From positions 1-44,670 of the forward strand of contig DAHUXD010000007.1 in the NCBI GenBank assembly GCA_027307335.1: a stretch of DNA of 44,670 nucleotides. Direction: 5' to 3'. Position 1 is the first letter of the stretch. The number at the start of each line of letters is the position of its first letter. The notes beneath the pieces were generated by a model. The model saw only the letters and a list, made by a program, of their open reading frames with translations, did not search any database and had not been told where the DNA came from. Below, one piece after another: positions 19,769-27,561 of this stretch. The position numbers and the translations under genes were made by a program. The DNA is from Acidobacteriota bacterium (lineage in GTDB: Bacteria; Acidobacteriota; Thermoanaerobaculia; UBA5066; Gp7-AA6).

Positions 19769-20440
19769 ATGAAGGAACATTTTTCGGAGCAGCTCGAGGA
19801 CCTCCGCCGGCAGCTCATTCTGATGGGCGGGGAGGTCGAGCGTCAGATCCATCGCGCGATCGAGTCGCTCACCGAGATGGACGCCGAGAAGGCGCGCGCA
19901 GTCATCGCCGCCGACGAGGAGATCGACCGCATGGAGATGGGGATCGAAGAGGGGGCCATCTCGCTGCTCGCCCTGCAGCAGCCCGTCGCCGTGGACCTGC
20001 GATTCCTTGTCGCCGTCCTCAAGATCAACTCGGACCTCGAGCGCATCGGCGATCACGCCGTCAACATCGCCGAGGGCGCCGAGCGGCTGGCCGGGCAGCG
20101 GCCGTTCAAGCCCTTCATCGACATCCCGTACATGGCCGACGTCGCCATGTCGATGCTCAAGCAGTCGCTCGACGCCTTCGTCAATCGCGACGCCGACCTC
20201 GCGCGCCGCGTCATCAAGAAGGACGACATCCTGGACGAGAAGAACGTCTCGATCATCCGGGAGCTCCTGACGTACATCGCCGAGTACCCCGCGCTGACGA
20301 CCTACTGCATCGAGCTCATCTCGATCTCGAAGAACCTCGAGCGGGTCGGGGACCTCGCGACCAACATCTGCGAGGACACGATCTTCATCGCCGAGGCGCG
20401 CTGGGTGAAGCACCACGCGACCGAAATCGGGAGGCCGTAG
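19769..20440 (+). CDS. phoU: Phosphate signalling protein PhoU
   Basis: A 223-residue all-helical protein made of two PhoU three-helix repeats. The metal-binding acidic motifs are visible in each repeat: SDLERIGDHAVNIAEGAE in the first and KNLERVGDLATNICED in the second. PhoU couples the Pst transporter to the PhoR kinase and keeps the Pho regulon off when phosphate is plentiful. AGGAGA lies about 7 bases before the ATG. Unusually, it sits behind ppx and about 10 kb from the pst operon, not at the end of pst. Confidence 0.95.
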   Translation: MKEHFSEQLEDLRRQLILMGGEVERQIHRAIESLTEMDAEKARAVIAADEEIDRMEMGIEEGAISLLALQQPVAVDLRFLVAVLKINSDLERIGDHAVNIAEGAERLAGQRPFKPFIDIPYMADVAMSMLKQSLDAFVNRDADLARRVIKKDDILDEKNVSIIRELLTYIAEYPALTTYCIELISISKNLERVGDLATNICEDTIFIAEARWVKHHATEIGRP

Positions 20441-20458
20441 CCGCCGCTCCGGACCCGG

Positions 20459-21754
20459 ATGTCCCACTCCTCTTTCCTCTGGGGCGTCGCCACCTCCGCC
20501 TACCAGATCGAGGGCGCCGCCGAGAACGACTGGACCGACTGGGAGCGGCAGGCGCGGCTGAAGGTGCCCGACGAGCGCTGCGGCGCCGGCGCCGGGCATC
20601 GGGAGCGCTGGCGCGCGGACCTCTCGCTGATTCCCTCGGTGGGCGCGAACGCCTACCGGCTCTCCGTCGAGCGCAGCGTCGTCGAGCCCGAATCCGGGTT
20701 CTTCTCCGACGAGGCGCTCGCGTTCGAGCGGCGCCGTGTCGACGCCCTGGTGCGGATGGGGATCGAGCCCATGGTCACCCTCCACCACTACACGCACCCG
20801 CTCTGGTTCTGGGCGGACGGCGGCTGGGAGGACCCCGGAAGCATCGCGTCGTTCCGCAGGTACGCGGCGACCGTCGCGGACGCCCTCGGCCCGGGCGTGC
20901 GCCACTGGGTCACGCTCAACGAGCCGATCGTGTTCCTGCTCGGCGGTTACCTCGGCGGCCTGATCCCGCCGGGGCAGCGGCGTTTCGCCGGCGCCGCCCG
21001 GGCGCTCGAGCACCTGCTGCGGGCGCACACGGAGGCCGCCGCCGTCGTGCGGGAGCGGATCCCCGGCGCGCGCATCGGCATCGCGCACAACATGCTCGAC
21101 TTCGCCCCGGAGCGGCGGGGAAGCGCGCTCGACCGCCGCCTGGCGCGCGCGGGCGAGCGGCTCTACAACGCGGCGCTCCTCGAGGCGATCGCGACCGGTC
21201 GGATGGACTGGGCGTTTCCCGGCTCCGGCCGCGCGCGCTTCGCGGTCCCCGGGTTCCCCGAGGCGAACGACTTCGTCGGCGTCAACTACTACAGCCGCGT
21301 GCACATCCGCTTCCGCGGCGTGCCGGGATCGGTCGGCGGGTTCGCGTACCGCGACCCCGCCGCCCGCGGCCTGACCGACACTGGCTGGGAGATCCATCCC
21401 GAGGGGTTCGACCGCGTCCTGCGGCAGGCGGAGAACGCGGGCCGGCCGATCCTGGTGACCGAGAACGGCATCGCCACGCGCAACGACGCCGTGCGGCGGG
21501 ATTTCCTGCGCGAGCACGCCCTCGTCCTGCGGCACCGGCTCTCCGCCGGCGCGCCGATCGAGGGCTACTTCTACTGGTCCCTCCTCGACAACTTCGAGTG
21601 GCTCGAGGGCTTCCGTCCGCGCTTCGGACTGTTCGAGGTGGACTACTCGACGTTCGCGCGCCGCCGCCGCCCGTCGGCCGACCTCTTCGCCGAGCTCGGC
21701 CGGGGCTTCACGCGGGCAGCGGACGGAAGCGCTTCCGCCGCCGGTCGAAGGTGA
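20459..21754 (+). CDS. GH1 family beta-glycosidase
   Basis: A 431-residue cytoplasmic TIM-barrel glycosidase. The N-terminal FLWGVATSAYQIEGA and WTDWE are GH1 hallmarks. The acid/base Glu155 lies in VTLNEP and the nucleophile Glu335 in VTENG. YFYWSLLDNFEWLEGF and RFGLFEVDY close the active site. Substrate (beta-glucoside, beta-galactoside or similar) cannot be set from sequence. The start is 18 bases after the phoU stop, so it may be co-transcribed with ppx-phoU. The last 47 bases overlap the opposing PHP gene. Confidence 0.92.
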   Translation: MSHSSFLWGVATSAYQIEGAAENDWTDWERQARLKVPDERCGAGAGHRERWRADLSLIPSVGANAYRLSVERSVVEPESGFFSDEALAFERRRVDALVRMGIEPMVTLHHYTHPLWFWADGGWEDPGSIASFRRYAATVADALGPGVRHWVTLNEPIVFLLGGYLGGLIPPGQRRFAGAARALEHLLRAHTEAAAVVRERIPGARIGIAHNMLDFAPERRGSALDRRLARAGERLYNAALLEAIATGRMDWAFPGSGRARFAVPGFPEANDFVGVNYYSRVHIRFRGVPGSVGGFAYRDPAARGLTDTGWEIHPEGFDRVLRQAENAGRPILVTENGIATRNDAVRRDFLREHALVLRHRLSAGAPIEGYFYWSLLDNFEWLEGFRPRFGLFEVDYSTFARRRRPSADLFAELGRGFTRAADGSASAAGRR

Positions 21755-22538
21755 CGAACTCGCGCACGCCGGCCTCGCGGGCCGCCGCCAGCGTCCGGGC
21801 GTAGCCCCAGCCCACCTCCGCCGGCGCGTGGGCGTCGGACGAGAACGTCACCGGGATCCCGAGGGAAACGGCGCGGGCGAGCAGGCGCGGCTCCGGATAG
21901 AGCTCGGCGACCGGCTTGCGCAGCCCGGCCGACGAGATCTCGATCGCGCATCCCGACTCCCTCGCCGCCGCGAGCGCCGCCGCCTCCGCGTCCTCGAGCG
22001 GCGACCCCGGCCGGTGGCCGTGCTTCTTCGGCAGGTCGAAATGGGTGAGCACGTCGAAGAACCCGGTGCGCGCGGCCTGTGCGAGGAGGCGGTAGTAGTC
22101 GCGGTAGAGGACCTCGACGCCCTCGGCCTTGAAGCGCGCGGGCGAGGTCGCGGGATCGTCGATCCAGCCGCCCGCGACCCAGTGCACGGACCCGAGGACG
22201 ACGTCCCAGTCGGCGCGCGCGAGCCAGCGGGACAACGCCTCCTCGTGCCCCTCCGCATAGTCGGCCTCGAGCCCGAGCCGCACCGGAATCTCGGCGGCGA
22301 ACTCGCGCCGCAGCGCCTCGACCTCCGCGACGTAGTCGTCGAGCTCCTCTTCCTTCATGGCGAGTTTGGGGTCCCGGCGTTCGAGCGGCAGGAAATAGAG
22401 GGGGATGTGGTCGGTGAAGGCCATCTCGCACAGGCCGAGTGCGAGCGCGCGTCGCACGAAGTCCTCCGAGGCGCCTCCGGCGTGGCCGCAGCGCCGGGTG
22501 TGGACGTGATAGTCGGGCAGGCCGCGCATGGACGGCAT
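21708..22538 (-). CDS. PHP-domain phosphatase, histidinol-phosphatase-like
   Basis: A 276-residue PHP-family metal-dependent phosphoesterase of the HisK-like histidinol-phosphatase type. Metal ligands are in DYHVHTRRCGHA near the N-terminus, MAFTDHIPL, GLEADYAEGHEE, VLGSVHWVAGG, VLTHFDLPKKHG and TFSSDAHAPAEVGWG. No other his genes are near, so the substrate could be another sugar- or alcohol-phosphate. Starts at 22538 or at an internal ATG at 22529 are both possible; the homology begins just after the second. Its 3' end overlaps the converging glycosidase gene by 47 bases. Confidence 0.82.
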   Translation of the reverse strand: MPSMRGLPDYHVHTRRCGHAGGASEDFVRRALALGLCEMAFTDHIPLYFLPLERRDPKLAMKEEELDDYVAEVEALRREFAAEIPVRLGLEADYAEGHEEALSRWLARADWDVVLGSVHWVAGGWIDDPATSPARFKAEGVEVLYRDYYRLLAQAARTGFFDVLTHFDLPKKHGHRPGSPLEDAEAAALAAARESGCAIEISSAGLRKPVAELYPEPRLLARAVSLGIPVTFSSDAHAPAEVGWGYARTLAAAREAGVREFVTFDRRRKRFRPLPA

Positions 22539-22554
22539 TATCGACGTTGCGGAT

Positions 22555-22588
22555 CTTCACGTCGTCTTAAGGAGCCCCGCCGTACGCT
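22555..22588 (+). promoter_or_regulatory. Putative PHO box and -10 for a leaderless gene
   Basis: CTTCACG (22555) and CTTAAGG (22566) are 11 bases apart. Ten bases downstream, TACGCT (22583-22588) fits the TANNNT -10 pattern of GC-rich bacteria. Six bases later comes the ATG at 22595, which has no Shine-Dalgarno sequence, so the transcript may be leaderless. Confidence 0.55.
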
Positions 22589-22594
22589 CCCGCC

Positions 22595-23098
22595 ATGCAG
22601 CACCTGCACGGGCCCATCGGATTCTGCGAGTGCGGACGTCCGGTCGAGTTCCGGCAGGCCGCGGGCTCGGGCGCGCACCGCGAGGTTTCCTGCGCGTGCG
22701 GGAGCCGCCACGACGTCGAGTACGGCCCGACCGGCTGGGTCGCGATCGCCCGGTTGACGCCGGAACGCTCGCTCCCGCTGTCGGGCTTCTCGGTGGCGCT
22801 GCGTCTGGCGCCGGACGCCGAGCGGTTCCGTTTCTCGTTCCCGCTGCATGGGGACGCGGAGCTTCCCGTGCACATCCTCTTCTCGCGGTCGCAGGGGCGC
22901 GCCGAGGTCAAGGCGGCCGATCTGAAGGTGTTCACGGTGGACGGCGTGGGCCTCCCGACCGATGCCCGGCGGCGCTGGATCTCCTGGTGGCAGGAGCGTC
23001 GCCCCTCGATGGGGACGTTCTTCCCGCCTCCCCGGAGGGTCGGAAGACTGCCGGTCGCGCGCACGGCGCGGCGCCCGACCCTCGCCCCGGCGCGCTGA
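22595..23098 (+). CDS. Unassigned small protein with two CxC pairs
   Basis: A 167-residue protein I do not recognise. Near the N-terminus CECGRPVEF and, 20 residues on, CACGSRHDVEYG give two C-x-C pairs that could bind zinc or another metal. The middle part (about 60-120) alternates like a beta domain (FRFSFPLHGDAELPVHILFS). The tail is rich in Arg, Pro and Ala and looks disordered. No signal peptide or membrane segment is seen. Codon use matches the neighbours. It is preceded by a PHO-box-like repeat and a -10 positioned for a leaderless message, so it may be a new phosphate-starvation gene. Confidence 0.65.
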   Translation: MQHLHGPIGFCECGRPVEFRQAAGSGAHREVSCACGSRHDVEYGPTGWVAIARLTPERSLPLSGFSVALRLAPDAERFRFSFPLHGDAELPVHILFSRSQGRAEVKAADLKVFTVDGVGLPTDARRRWISWWQERRPSMGTFFPPPRRVGRLPVARTARRPTLAPAR

Positions 23099-23105
23099 CG
23101 ACCCG

Positions 23106-23134
23106 CTTCACGCGGTCCTTACCCCGGTTTTCCG
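23106..23134 (+). promoter_or_regulatory. Possible PHO box before the PHP-GT21 operon
   Basis: Units CTTCACG (23106), CCTTACC (23117) and TTTTCCG (23128) are spaced by 11 bases. The first is identical to the ppx-box unit; the other two match it at four of seven bases each. It lies 61 bases before the PHP gene. No clear -10 was found. Confidence 0.4.
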
Positions 23135-23194
23135 TTCCCTGAGGCTCCGCCTCGCCCGATCTTCGCGTCCGCGGCGGACACTGCGGACGTTCCG

Positions 23195-23905
23195 ATGCTG
23201 CTCTGCGACTTCCACGTGCACACCACCTATTCGGACGGGGTCCTGCCCCTCCCGAAGGTCATCGACCTGTTCGGGCAGGCGGGCCACGACGTCATCGCGA
23301 TCACCGACCACGTCGTCAACTCCGACAGCGGCCTCGGGAAGATCGCGCACCGCATCCGCCACAGCCTGGACCCGGAGAGCTGGAAGCGCTACCGCGACGA
23401 GATCGAACGCGAGGCCGAGCGGGCGCGGGAGGTCTACGGGATGCTCGTCCTCCCGGGGGCGGAGATGACCCGCAACACGATCAACCGGGACACCTCGGTG
23501 CACGTCCTCGCCCTCGGCCTCGACGAGTTCCTCTCCGCGGACGGCGATCCCCTCGAGATGATCCGGGAGATCCGCGCGCGCGGGGCGGTCTCGGTGGCAT
23601 GCCATCCGCATGAGATGAGCGAGTGGTTCGCGAACACGTGGTACCTCTGGAACCGCCGCAAGCGCGTCTCCCCGCTGCTCGATCTCTGGGAGGTCGGCTG
23701 CCGCTGGGAGCTCTATCCCGTCATCTCGCGGGAAAATCTGCCGCACCTCGCCAACAGCGACTTCCATCGGCCAGAGCACCTCTACGCCTGGAAATCGCTC
23801 GTCCCCGCCGAAAAGACCCGCGAAAGCGTGCTCGCCGCGCTCCGGCGGGGCAGCGGGATCGGCATCCTGCGCCTCGAGCCCGAAAGGGCGGCGGTCTCGG
23901 CGTGA
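23195..23905 (+). CDS. PHP-domain metal-dependent phosphoesterase
   Basis: A 236-residue stand-alone PHP protein, of the short type related to the trpH/YciV group. Metal-site motifs in order: CDFHVHTTYSDG (residues 4-15), IAITDHVVNSDSG, VLPGAEMT, VSVACHPHEMSEW and HLANSDFHRPEHL. It is distinct from the histidinol-phosphatase-like protein at 21708. Its stop overlaps the GTG of the glycosyltransferase by 4 bases (GTGA), so the two are co-translated and probably act in one pathway. The substrate is unknown: nucleotides, RNA ends or a phosphorylated lipid or sugar precursor are possible. Confidence 0.8.
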   Translation: MLLCDFHVHTTYSDGVLPLPKVIDLFGQAGHDVIAITDHVVNSDSGLGKIAHRIRHSLDPESWKRYRDEIEREAERAREVYGMLVLPGAEMTRNTINRDTSVHVLALGLDEFLSADGDPLEMIREIRARGAVSVACHPHEMSEWFANTWYLWNRRKRVSPLLDLWEVGCRWELYPVISRENLPHLANSDFHRPEHLYAWKSLVPAEKTRESVLAALRRGSGIGILRLEPERAAVSA

Positions 23906-25125
23906 GGGCGCTCGCCGCCGCCGGTCTCGCCGGCCTCGGCGTGTCCACGGTCCTCTACGCGATCGCCGCGGCGGAGGTGCGCCGGCTCCGGAGAACGGCG
24001 GTCGGCCACCGCGTGCCGGGGTTCTCGCCGCCCGTGTCCATCCTGAAGCCCCTCCGCGGCCTCGACGAGGACCTCGAGGAGAACCTCGAGTCGTTCTTCC
24101 GCCTGAGGTATCCGCTCTACGAGATCGTCTTTTCGTTCGCCGATCGCGCGGACCCGGCGTACCCGATCGCGCGGCGCGTCGCCGACCGGCATCCGAGCGT
24201 GCCGGCGGCGTTCGTTTTCGACCCGCGCGACTCCGGCGGCAACGCCAAGGTCGACCGGCTCGCCGCCGCGGCGGAGCACGCGCGCCACCGGCTGCTGATG
24301 TTCTCCGACGGGAACGTCCGGGTCCGGCCGGATTTTCTCGGTCGCGCCGTCTCTCACTTCGCCGACCACCGCGTGGGCCTCGTCTCCCACCTCTTCGCGG
24401 CCGAGGGCGCCGAGAGCTTCGCCTCGCGCGTCGAGGCGCTCTACTTGAACGGTTGTCTCCTGCCCGGCACCGCCGCGATCTCGGGAATCCTCAAGATGCC
24501 CTGCGTCGTGGGGAAATCGATCCTCGTCTCCCGCACCGCCCTGGAGGTGGGAGGAGGGTTCCGGGCCCTTCAGCACTATCTCGCGGAGGACTACCTCATC
24601 GGCCGCGAGGTCCGGCGCGCGGGGTACCGCGTCGTGCTGTCGGCCGACATCATCGACACCGCGGAGGTGAGCAAGACGCCGCGCGCGGTGTGGGACCGCC
24701 ACCGCCGCTGGGCCATCATGCGCCGTCACCTCGGCGGTGTCCTCTATCTGGCGGAGTCCTTCTCCGGCGCGCTGCCCTGGGCCGCCGCGGCCGCAGCGAA
24801 CGGGGCCTGGCGGCCGGCCGCCGTCCTTCTCGGCATCCGTTATCTGCTCGAAGGGCATCTGGCGGCGGGACTCGAGAGGCCGCATACCGTGCTCGACCGG
24901 CTGCTGCTTCCCGTCCGGGACCTCTTCTCGACGGCGGTCTTCCTGGCGGGGCTCGTCGGAAACCGGGTGACCTGGAGGGGCCGCCGCCTCGCCGTCGGCC
25001 CGGAGACGCGCATCGGCGACCGCGCGACACGGACCTGGAGCGATCGGCTTCCGGGCCTCGACGACGAGCGAGGCAAGGCGGCTTCGCCTCCCTCGCCCGG
25101 TCCGGTCGAGGTCGCGACGAGGTAA
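23902..25125 (+). CDS. Membrane glycosyltransferase, ceramide-glucosyltransferase/HpnI-like (GT21)
   Basis: A 407-residue inner-membrane glycosyltransferase. An N-terminal membrane helix (about 1-25) is followed by the GT-A domain: PPVSILKPLRGLDEDLEENL (D1 region), LLMFSDGNVRVRPDFL (DxD-like metal site), and DRHRRWAIM, which holds the (Q/R)xxRW motif of processive and ceramide-type enzymes. Two or three C-terminal membrane segments follow (about 290-370). Relatives glucosylate ceramide or other membrane lipids, or add an amino sugar to hopanoids (HpnI). No hopanoid genes are seen. Coupling to a PHP protein and a possible PHO box suggests glycolipid synthesis when phosphate is scarce; that is inference. 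Confidence 0.78.
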   Translation: MRALAAAGLAGLGVSTVLYAIAAAEVRRLRRTAVGHRVPGFSPPVSILKPLRGLDEDLEENLESFFRLRYPLYEIVFSFADRADPAYPIARRVADRHPSVPAAFVFDPRDSGGNAKVDRLAAAAEHARHRLLMFSDGNVRVRPDFLGRAVSHFADHRVGLVSHLFAAEGAESFASRVEALYLNGCLLPGTAAISGILKMPCVVGKSILVSRTALEVGGGFRALQHYLAEDYLIGREVRRAGYRVVLSADIIDTAEVSKTPRAVWDRHRRWAIMRRHLGGVLYLAESFSGALPWAAAAAANGAWRPAAVLLGIRYLLEGHLAAGLERPHTVLDRLLLPVRDLFSTAVFLAGLVGNRVTWRGRRLAVGPETRIGDRATRTWSDRLPGLDDERGKAASPPSPGPVEVATR

Positions 25126-25165
25126 CGAGCACAACGGCGTTCGGAGCCCGGGTCCGTCGGCCCGA

Positions 25166-25185
25166 CGCGGCGTTTCCTCGCCGCG
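25166..25185. other. Hairpin between two converging genes
   Basis: A perfect 7-bp stem CGCGGCG/CGCCGCG with loop TTTCCT lies between the stops of the glycosyltransferase and ppk genes. It has no T-run on either side. It could help end transcription from both directions. Confidence 0.35.
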
Positions 25186-25187
25186 GG

Positions 25188-27308
25188 TTAGAGAGAGGGG
25201 ACGGCCTTGAGGCCGCGGCGCGCGAGCCGGTCGACGAGATCGCTCTGCGCGTCGCGCGACGCCTCGCCCGGCGCGGGGTGGCGCCGGACGTAGGAGCCGT
25301 CGGGCTGCAGGTCGCGGGCCCGCGAGTTGTCCGCGCGGAACTCCGCGAAGATCTCCTGGCGGATCTTCTCCTTCGCCTTCTCGTCGAGAACGGGGACCAT
25401 CAGCTCGACGCGCGCGAAGAAGTTGCGGGGCATCCAGTCGGCGCTCGAGAGGTAGATCTCCTCCTCCTCGCCGACGCCGAAGGAGAAGGCGCGGCTGTGC
25501 TCGAGGAAGCGACCGACGACGCTCGACACGCGGATCGTCTCGGAGACGCCGGGAACCCCCGGGCGCAGGCAGCAGATGCCGCGCACGGCGAGGTCGATGG
25601 GAACGCCCGCCTGCGAAGCGCGGTACAGCGCGCGGATGACCGAGGGATCCACGAGCGCGTTCATCTTCGCCACGATGCCGGAGGGCTTGCCCTGGCGAGC
25701 CTTCTCGGCCTCCGCGTCGATCAGCGAGAGAACCTTCTCGTGGAGGCCCGACGGTGCGACGGTGAGCCGGCGGTACTTCGTCTTCCGCGAGAACCCCGTC
25801 AGGAAGTTGAAGAGCTCGGAGGCGTCGTGGCCGAAGTCGGCCCGCGCCGTGAAGAGCCCGAGGTCCGTGTAGACCCGCGCCGTCGCCCGGTTGTAGTTGC
25901 CGGTGCCGACGTGGACGTAGCGCCGCATGGTCGTGCCCTCGCGGCGGACGACCAGCGCGATCTTGGCGTGGGTCTTCAGGCCGCCGACGCCGTACGCGAC
26001 GTGGACGCCCGCGCGCTCGAGCGAGCGCGCCCACTGGATGTTGTTCTCCTCGTCGAAGCGCGCCTTCAGCTCGACGAGCACCGCGACCTGCTTGCCGTTC
26101 TCGGCGGCCCGGGCGAGCGCGTCGACGATCGGCGAGTCGGTGCCCGTGCGATACAGCGTCATCTTGATCGCGAGCACGTCGCGATCGTCGGCGGCGCGCT
26201 CGAGGAAGTGCAGGACGGGATCGAACGAGTCGTAGGGCTGGTGGAGGAGCACGTCGCCCTTGCGGATGATGTCGAACACGTTCGCGGGCGGATCGAAGAG
26301 GCCGCGCGACGCCGGCAGGAAGGGGGAGTCCTTCAGCTGGGGCAGATCGAGCTTCATCACCGACAGGAGATCGGCGGCGCCGAGCGGCCCGTCGGTCTCG
26401 TAGACGTCATCCGGCTCGAGCTCGAGCTCGGTGCGGAGCAGCTCCCGGACCGTCTCGGGGCAGCGCCTCTCGACCTCGAGACGGATCGCCGCGCCGAACC
26501 GCCGGCGCCGGACGTTCTCCGCGACGCTGTCGAGCAGGTCTCCGGCCTCGTCCTCGCGGATCTCGATGTCGGCGTCGCGCGTGACGCGGAAGGCCGAGGC
26601 GCCGAGGATCTGCATCCCCGGAAACAGGCGGTCGAGGTTCGCCTCGACGAGCTTCTCGAGCGGGATGAACTCGAAGGTCCGTTCCGGCGCGCCGGGGATC
26701 GGCACGAACCTTCCGAGCGAAGCGGGGACCTTGACGCGCGCGAAAGCGGCCCGCTTCTCCTTCTTCTCCGCGAGCTCGACGGCGAGCGAGAGCGAGAGGT
26801 TGGAGACGAAGGGGAAAGGGTGCGCGGGGTCGAACGCGAGCGGCGTCAGCACCGGGAAGACGACGCTCTCGAAATAGGCCGACAGCTCCTTGCGGCGCTC
26901 GGGCTCGATCTCGGTCCACTCGAGAATGCGCACCCCGGCTTCGGCGAGGCGCGGCCGCAGATCGTCCAGGAGAAGGCGCGTCGCGACGCCGGCGTCGTTT
27001 TCGACGATCTCCCGGATGCGGCGGAGCTGCTCCGGCGCCGACAGGCCGTCCGCGCTCCGCTCGGTGACCGACGCCTCGAGCTGCTCGTGCAGGCCCGAGA
27101 CGCGGATCATGAAGAACTCGTCTAAGTTCGAGTGGAAGATCGAGAGGAACTTCACCCGCTCGAGCAGGGGCCAGGACGGATCGAGCGCCTCCTCGAGGAC
27201 GCGGCGATTGAAGGCGAGCCACGAAATCTCGCGGTTGAAGTAGAGCGAGTGGTCCGTGAGCCGATCTTCCGGAGTCCCGCCCGCACCGATGTATTGGACT
27301 TCGCTCAT
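25188..27308 (-). CDS. ppk1: Polyphosphate kinase 1
   Basis: A 706-residue Ppk1 that builds polyphosphate from ATP reversibly. All four domains are present: N-terminal helical (YFNREISWLAFNRRVL from residue 23), head domain, and two PLD-like catalytic domains. The autophosphorylated His466 lies in YVHVGTGNYNRATA and the second active-site His604 in VGRFLEHSRAF. LYRTGTDSPIVDAL and VELKARFDEENNIQWAR carry the conserved catalytic-site Arg and Lys residues. The length is normal. The ATG at 27308 gives the expected N-terminus. It is transcribed toward the glycosyltransferase gene and is divergent, over 253 bases, from the MerR gene. With ppx, it sets polyphosphate level. Confidence 0.96.
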   Translation of the reverse strand: MSEVQYIGAGGTPEDRLTDHSLYFNREISWLAFNRRVLEEALDPSWPLLERVKFLSIFHSNLDEFFMIRVSGLHEQLEASVTERSADGLSAPEQLRRIREIVENDAGVATRLLLDDLRPRLAEAGVRILEWTEIEPERRKELSAYFESVVFPVLTPLAFDPAHPFPFVSNLSLSLAVELAEKKEKRAAFARVKVPASLGRFVPIPGAPERTFEFIPLEKLVEANLDRLFPGMQILGASAFRVTRDADIEIREDEAGDLLDSVAENVRRRRFGAAIRLEVERRCPETVRELLRTELELEPDDVYETDGPLGAADLLSVMKLDLPQLKDSPFLPASRGLFDPPANVFDIIRKGDVLLHQPYDSFDPVLHFLERAADDRDVLAIKMTLYRTGTDSPIVDALARAAENGKQVAVLVELKARFDEENNIQWARSLERAGVHVAYGVGGLKTHAKIALVVRREGTTMRRYVHVGTGNYNRATARVYTDLGLFTARADFGHDASELFNFLTGFSRKTKYRRLTVAPSGLHEKVLSLIDAEAEKARQGKPSGIVAKMNALVDPSVIRALYRASQAGVPIDLAVRGICCLRPGVPGVSETIRVSSVVGRFLEHSRAFSFGVGEEEEIYLSSADWMPRNFFARVELMVPVLDEKAKEKIRQEIFAEFRADNSRARDLQPDGSYVRRHPAPGEASRDAQSDLVDRLARRGLKAVPSL

Positions 27309-27520
27309 GGTTCCTCGTCTGCGAAGGAAAAGGCGACCCGCAAGTTACCACCGAGGCCGTTCCCGCATGTGAAGTCAGGAGGGGTCGGATCCGTCCTCCT
27401 GCGAAACCTCTGTCGAGACAATTTGATTTATCACTTCGCGGGGAGCGAACGGGATACAGATGTTGGTGCTTCTGATGTTTAGCAAGGGTTGAGCCCGGGG
27501 CCGCCGGGCGGCTCACCCGT

Positions 27521-27556
27521 CTGGATTTGTCCAGATTCGTATCTTGACATATTGTC
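27521..27556 (+). promoter_or_regulatory. Promoter and operator candidates of the MerR gene
   Basis: TTGTCC (27527-27532), 17 bases, then TATTGT (27550-27555) forms a sigma-70-like promoter ending 6 bases before ATG 27562, so a leaderless message is predicted. Two inverted repeats overlap it: CTGGA/TCCAG (27521-27534, 4-base loop) and GACA/TGTC (27546-27556, 3-base loop). Another TGTC/GACA pair lies at 27412-27421. These are candidates for autoregulation. Confidence 0.45.
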
Positions 27557-27561
27557 GGGGC

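Noticed and set aside
18224-21535. Minus-strand frame of 1103 codons
   Set aside because: It lies opposite ppx, phoU and the glycosidase, all convincing. The translation is Arg/Val/Asp/Glu-rich shadow sequence.
27544-27561. TTG start six codons upstream of the MerR ATG
   Set aside because: It reads TTGACAT and overlaps promoter and operator elements. The ATG at 27562 fits the domain start.
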